Below, one piece after another: positions 13,343-15,508 of a stretch of DNA of 15,508 nucleotides (position 1 is its first letter; every line of letters starts with the position of its first letter). This DNA is from Thermoplasmata archaeon (GTDB taxonomy: Archaea > Thermoplasmatota > Thermoplasmata > Thermoplasmatales > Thermoplasmataceae): the NCBI GenBank assembly GCA_021799315.1, contig JAJZAR010000024.1:1-15508 (forward strand), written 5' to 3'. The translations under genes were made by a program, and so were the position numbers. Under the pieces are notes generated by a model that saw only the letters and a program-made list of their open reading frames with translations, was not told where the DNA came from and made no database searches.

Positions 13343-14089
13343 ATGGAACAAATGCAGAACAAGAAAGGGTGGGCACTTCTATCAGGAGGGAAGGACAGTA
13401 CTTTAGCGGCCCTAAAGATGAGTGAAGAGGGCAGACTTGCCGGTGTAGTCTTTATTGATACTGGGATTGGTTTGAATGAAACAAGGGAATATGTTGAAGA
13501 CCTAGCATTAAGATTCGACTGGAATCTCAAAATTTTTAAGGGTTATACTAGCTATGATTCGTATGTAATTAAACATGGGTTCCCGACCCCCGCAGGGCAC
13601 AGCCAAATTATGCACATACTAAAACTCGACGCAGTAAGAAAATTTATATCATGGCACAAAAAAGAGAGGGGAGAGATTCCCCTTCTCTTTTCCGGTGTAA
13701 GAAGCTCTGAGAGCAATAGAAGGTCAACTTGGGCCAGAAGATTTCAGTTCTATCAAGGAGCTTACTGGGATTGCCCCATCTTCCATTATACAACTGAACA
13801 AGTGTGGAAACTACACTATGAGCATAAAATACCAATAAATAGCGCTTATGGTACCATTGGAAAGAGCGGAGATTGCCTGTGCGGTGCTTTCGGGAATTTA
13901 ACAGAAAAAAAGATAATTGAAAAATTTTACCCTTATCTATCGGATCATATAAATTACTTGGAAGAACACACAAATTCCAAAAAATACAATAGCTGGGGAA
14001 ATACCGACAAATCTATTTGCGCTTTAGAGGGGAAAAAACACTCTGAACATTTGCTGTGTAGCGAGTGTTCACTCAAGTCGGTTATTTAG
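13343..14089 (+). CDS. PAPS-reductase-family PP-loop protein, distantly DndC-like
   Basis: A 248-residue protein of the adenine-nucleotide alpha-hydrolase (PP-loop) superfamily. Its PP-loop SGGKDST (14-20) binds the phosphates of ATP or a nucleotide, and VVFIDTGIGLNETREYV (35-51) is the second conserved strand of PAPS reductases. GVRSSESNRRSTW (118-130) corresponds to the family's G-x-R-x-x-E-S-x-x-R block. Cysteines cluster late: GDCLCGAF (C178, C180), C226 and LCSECS (C239, C242), which could hold an iron-sulfur cluster or zinc. Relatives act in sulfate reduction, in DndC-type DNA phosphorothioation, and in mobile elements. No sulfate-assimilation gene is nearby, and it is divergent from the six-gene operon, so a link with DNA or RNA sulfur chemistry is possible but inferred. 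Start: ATG 13343, directly ahead of the conserved domain; the TTG at 13289 would add 18 residues. Confidence 0.8.
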   Translation: MEQMQNKKGWALLSGGKDSTLAALKMSEEGRLAGVVFIDTGIGLNETREYVEDLALRFDWNLKIFKGYTSYDSYVIKHGFPTPAGHSQIMHILKLDAVRKFISWHKKERGEIPLLFSGVRSSESNRRSTWARRFQFYQGAYWDCPIFHYTTEQVWKLHYEHKIPINSAYGTIGKSGDCLCGAFGNLTEKKIIEKFYPYLSDHINYLEEHTNSKKYNSWGNTDKSICALEGKKHSEHLLCSECSLKSVI

Positions 14090-14430
14090 TAGGAGAAGAA
14101 TATAATGTGCAAGTAAGATTAAATCAACTACGAACTTACGATAGAAATCTAATGCCAAGTCTCGAGAAGAGAAGTGGTTCCTATAGTTTTGCGGTTTGCC
14201 TCCCATGTACCCATTGTGACCCCTGTCTGGGCTTCGTATTGATTCCAGCAATGCATCCAGTAGCTTCCTCCCCATTTCCTGCAGCGCTTTCATCAGCCCA
14301 ACCAGAATCCTTTTTGAGATTAATCTGAATTTCAGACCGGCTGTACCCTCCTGATTTTCGGGCGTGATTCTAGGGGACGTGTGACAGAGATTTTGAGAAG
14401 CAGATCACTCAGGGACTCACTACTATGTGT
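14090..14430. other. Gene-poor junction where composition shifts from AT-rich to GC-richer
   Basis: About 340 bases without an intact gene. The first 60-70 bases are AT-rich like the island; from about 14150 the sequence becomes GC-richer like the right end of the window. The only coding-like signal is a minus-strand remnant described separately. A possible plus-strand frame at 14065-14328 overlaps both compositions and looks spurious. Confidence 0.4.
14150..14330 (-). pseudogene. Decayed minus-strand reading frame, possible gene remnant
   Basis: Read leftward from about 14330 there is a protein-like stretch: FRLISKRILVGLMKALQEM, then GRKLLDALLESIRSPDRGH and GYMGGKPQNYRNHF. It has balanced codon use and higher GC than the PAPS-reductase-like gene. 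At about 14150-14160 the frame runs into AT-rich DNA and low-complexity hydrophobic codons, so the original 3' part is missing. The pattern would fit the beginning of a transposase or other gene truncated at the island junction. I cannot name the family, and no promoter is obvious. Confidence 0.3.
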
Positions 14431-14700
14431 TCAGTATACGCGTTCAACATCCCTCATGAATTCCGCATCAATCAGCAAACACTGGTCCTTGGCAGTTCGT
14501 ATCATAAGAACCGTGCCAGAATAAGAGAGGAATATGACCTTAAATGGTTCCTTTAGCTCCAGCGGAATATCTGGGCCATGTCCGGGGCATGGAAGACCTA
14601 TTGCAGTGAATGGATCCCCGAAGTCCCTGCTGAAGGGATATATGGCAATATTCTGCCCTTCCCTGAGCTTCTTTATTTTCAGGATAACCTCCCTTTCCAC
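14431..14700 (-). CDS. Small protein of unknown function (paralogue of 14934-15206)
   Basis: An 89-residue, predicted alpha/beta protein. It starts with GTG; a TATA-like TTTAATAA (minus strand, near 14721-14729) lies about 25 bases upstream, so the message is leaderless. It shares a clear pattern with the divergent neighbour at 14934: KKL-x-x-GQ-x-IA-x-x-P-x-S, then GD-x-x-TA, EPF-x-x-x-FL, a glycine, RT-x4-CL-I and a final acidic-D-V/I. The family is not recognised. The regular strand-loop pattern and length suggest a small beta-barrel-like domain, but no catalytic set is visible. Two related genes back to back suggest duplication and a possible pair of partners. Confidence 0.65.
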   Translation of the reverse strand: MEREVILKIKKLREGQNIAIYPFSRDFGDPFTAIGLPCPGHGPDIPLELKEPFKVIFLSYSGTVLMIRTAKDQCLLIDAEFMRDVERVY

Positions 14701-14720
14701 AGGGCAGTTGTCGCTTTTGT

Positions 14721-14729
14721 TTATTAAAT
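14721..14729 (-). promoter_or_regulatory. TATA-like box of the 89-aa gene
   Basis: On the minus strand ATTTAATAA is centred about 25 bases before the GTG at 14700, which supports GTG as the start. Confidence 0.45.
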
Positions 14730-14902
14730 GCTTTCCACCGTGCAGATTGCACGCTGGTTACCTTTATACGGCGGATGTTATCGCGGAATGATTATTTTAA
14801 AGTTGAACCCGGGCCTCCGGCAACATGCAGTTCATCATAATGACATAATATCAGTATGAAAAACCTGGCACTGGCGGCTCAAGCCATGAGGACCCGATAA
14901 TC

Positions 14903-14910
14903 CTTAAATA
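14903..14910 (+). promoter_or_regulatory. TATA box of the 90-aa gene
   Basis: CTTAAATA is centred 27-28 bases before the ATG at 14934, the leaderless arrangement used through the window. The rest of 14730-14902 holds only very short frames that I do not consider genes. Confidence 0.5.
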
Positions 14911-14933
14911 TACTCATTCATAATCATGACAGA

Positions 14934-15206
14934 ATGGATGACAGGCTGGAGAGAATTGTAAAAAAGCTTTCCCCCGGACAGAAGATAGCTGTGCATCCAT
15001 TGAGCACCAGATATGGCGATATCCTTACCGCCGTTGCCGAAAGGTGCGAAACCTTTGATCTCTCTCCTGTGTCCCTGGATGAACCTTTCCAGGCTGAGTT
15101 CCTGAATTTCGATGGCGCAACAATTACGGTCAGGACAGACAAATACCCTTGCCTTAAGATAAACATAAGCGACCTGGAGGACATTGTCCCACTGGGCACA
15201 GCTTAA
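14934..15206 (+). CDS. Small protein of unknown function (paralogue of 14431-14700)
   Basis: A 90-residue protein with a start fixed by a well-placed TATA box. It has an N-terminal helix DDRLERIVKKL, then PGQKIAVHPLS (15-25), YGDILTAVAERC (28-39), DEPFQAEFLNFDGA (49-62), ITVRTDKYPCLKI (64-76) and a closing SDLEDIVPL. Most of these blocks recur in the protein at 14431-14700, with one short length difference in the middle. By eye roughly a quarter of positions are identical. No known family is recognised. It is divergent from its paralogue and converges with the partial gene at the right edge. Confidence 0.65.
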   Translation: MDDRLERIVKKLSPGQKIAVHPLSTRYGDILTAVAERCETFDLSPVSLDEPFQAEFLNFDGATITVRTDKYPCLKINISDLEDIVPLGTA

Positions 15207-15214
15207 TCAGAGGG

Positions 15215-15508
15215 CTAGACCCAGTTCCACACGTCCTTGGAGTATGGCCTTGCCGCAACCAGCGTAAAGCCGGCATCGGGATACTTTCCGGCCGCTTTGT
15301 ACAGGATTGAAAGATGCATATCCCTCATTGCGCGTGGAAGGAACGTGAATGATCTGTATACTCCGTCAACCGGCCTGGCCAGGATTGCCGCCTTTGGTAT
15401 CCTTGCCTCAACCGAAAGCCTCTGGACCTCCCTCAGGAAGGGTGAATCCATGTAACTGACCTCGGTACCGCTCCTGGAATGGATCATAGCCCTGAAACCT
15501 CTCTTCTC
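15215..15508 (-). CDS. Unidentified protein, C-terminal part (5' end outside window)
   Basis: A minus-strand frame open to the right window edge and ending with TAG at 15215-15217, leaving 97 residues. It can be read as partial because the codons upstream of the first ATG (15487) stay open and protein-like (EKRGFRA). Visible features are FLREVQRLSVEARIPKAAIL and a later RSFTFLPRAMRDMHLSILY, an alpha/beta pattern with no motif I can assign. It lies convergent to, and eight bases from, the small gene ending at 15206. Composition matches the GC-richer right end of the window. Confidence 0.55.
   Translation of the reverse strand, partial: EKRGFRAMIHSRSGTEVSYMDSPFLREVQRLSVEARIPKAAILARPVDGVYRSFTFLPRAMRDMHLSILYKAAGKYPDAGFTLVAARPYSKDVWNWV

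Noticed and set aside
8246..14089. Assignment of the operon to a known Dnd, Wadjet, Lamassu or Mre11-Rad50 system
   Set aside because: The hallmark partners (DndA/B/E, JetA/D, an effector nuclease, Mre11) are not visible, and the ATPase size and Walker B differ.
1..15508. CRISPR array, tRNA or rRNA
   Set aside because: No regularly spaced repeats and no cloverleaf or rRNA-like sequence were noticed on either strand.

Overview
The window looks like chromosomal DNA of a thermoacidophilic archaeon, most likely of the Thermoplasmatales or a close relative. This rests on several things: most genes have a TATA-like box about 23-28 bases before the start codon and no leader, arginine is mostly AGG/AGA and isoleucine often ATA, a Bat-type (HTH_10) regulator is present, and the IS transposase is of a kind I associate with these archaea. 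It reads as an accessory region, with a tyrosine recombinase tail at the left edge, an intact insertion sequence in the middle, and abrupt changes in base composition.

Layout. (1) 3-182: C-terminus of a tyrosine recombinase cut by the window edge. (2) 391-3779: an amino-acid metabolism cluster made of a Bat-like regulator, an APC amino-acid permease, and a divergent serine-hydroxymethyltransferase-fold PLP enzyme that keeps the PLP lysine but has lost several SHMT catalytic residues. The regulator and permease promoters share a motif, and the permease promoter also has a tandem repeat. (3) 4033-6394: two convergent genes of higher GC, each with a PD-(D/E)xK-like nuclease signature; the first has an inverted-repeat operator candidate beside its TATA box. 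(4) 6470-8127: a complete IS1634/IS4-like element with 28-bp imperfect terminal inverted repeats and a 6-bp target duplication. (5) 8246-13203, minus strand: a tightly packed AT-rich six-gene operon. In transcription order it encodes a Zn-ribbon/winged-helix protein, a classic AAA ATPase, a 149-aa unknown, a 49-aa protein with a TTG start, a Rad50-like zinc-hook ATPase with a degenerate Walker B, and a second Zn-ribbon/winged-helix protein resembling the first. Divergent from it across a short shared promoter region is a PAPS-reductase-family PP-loop protein (13343-14089). (6) 14090-15508: GC-richer DNA with a decayed minus-strand reading frame, a divergent pair of paralogous ~90-aa proteins, and the C-terminus of an unidentified minus-strand gene.

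The strongest candidate for an undescribed system is region 5. An SMC/Rad50-type ATPase, a remodelling AAA ATPase, two Zn-ribbon proteins and two small partners, translationally coupled and facing a sulfur-transfer-type PP-loop enzyme, suggest a DNA-directed complex such as defence, DNA modification or element maintenance. I see no canonical nuclease, methylase or helicase in it, and I cannot match it to a named system. No tRNA, rRNA or CRISPR array was seen.
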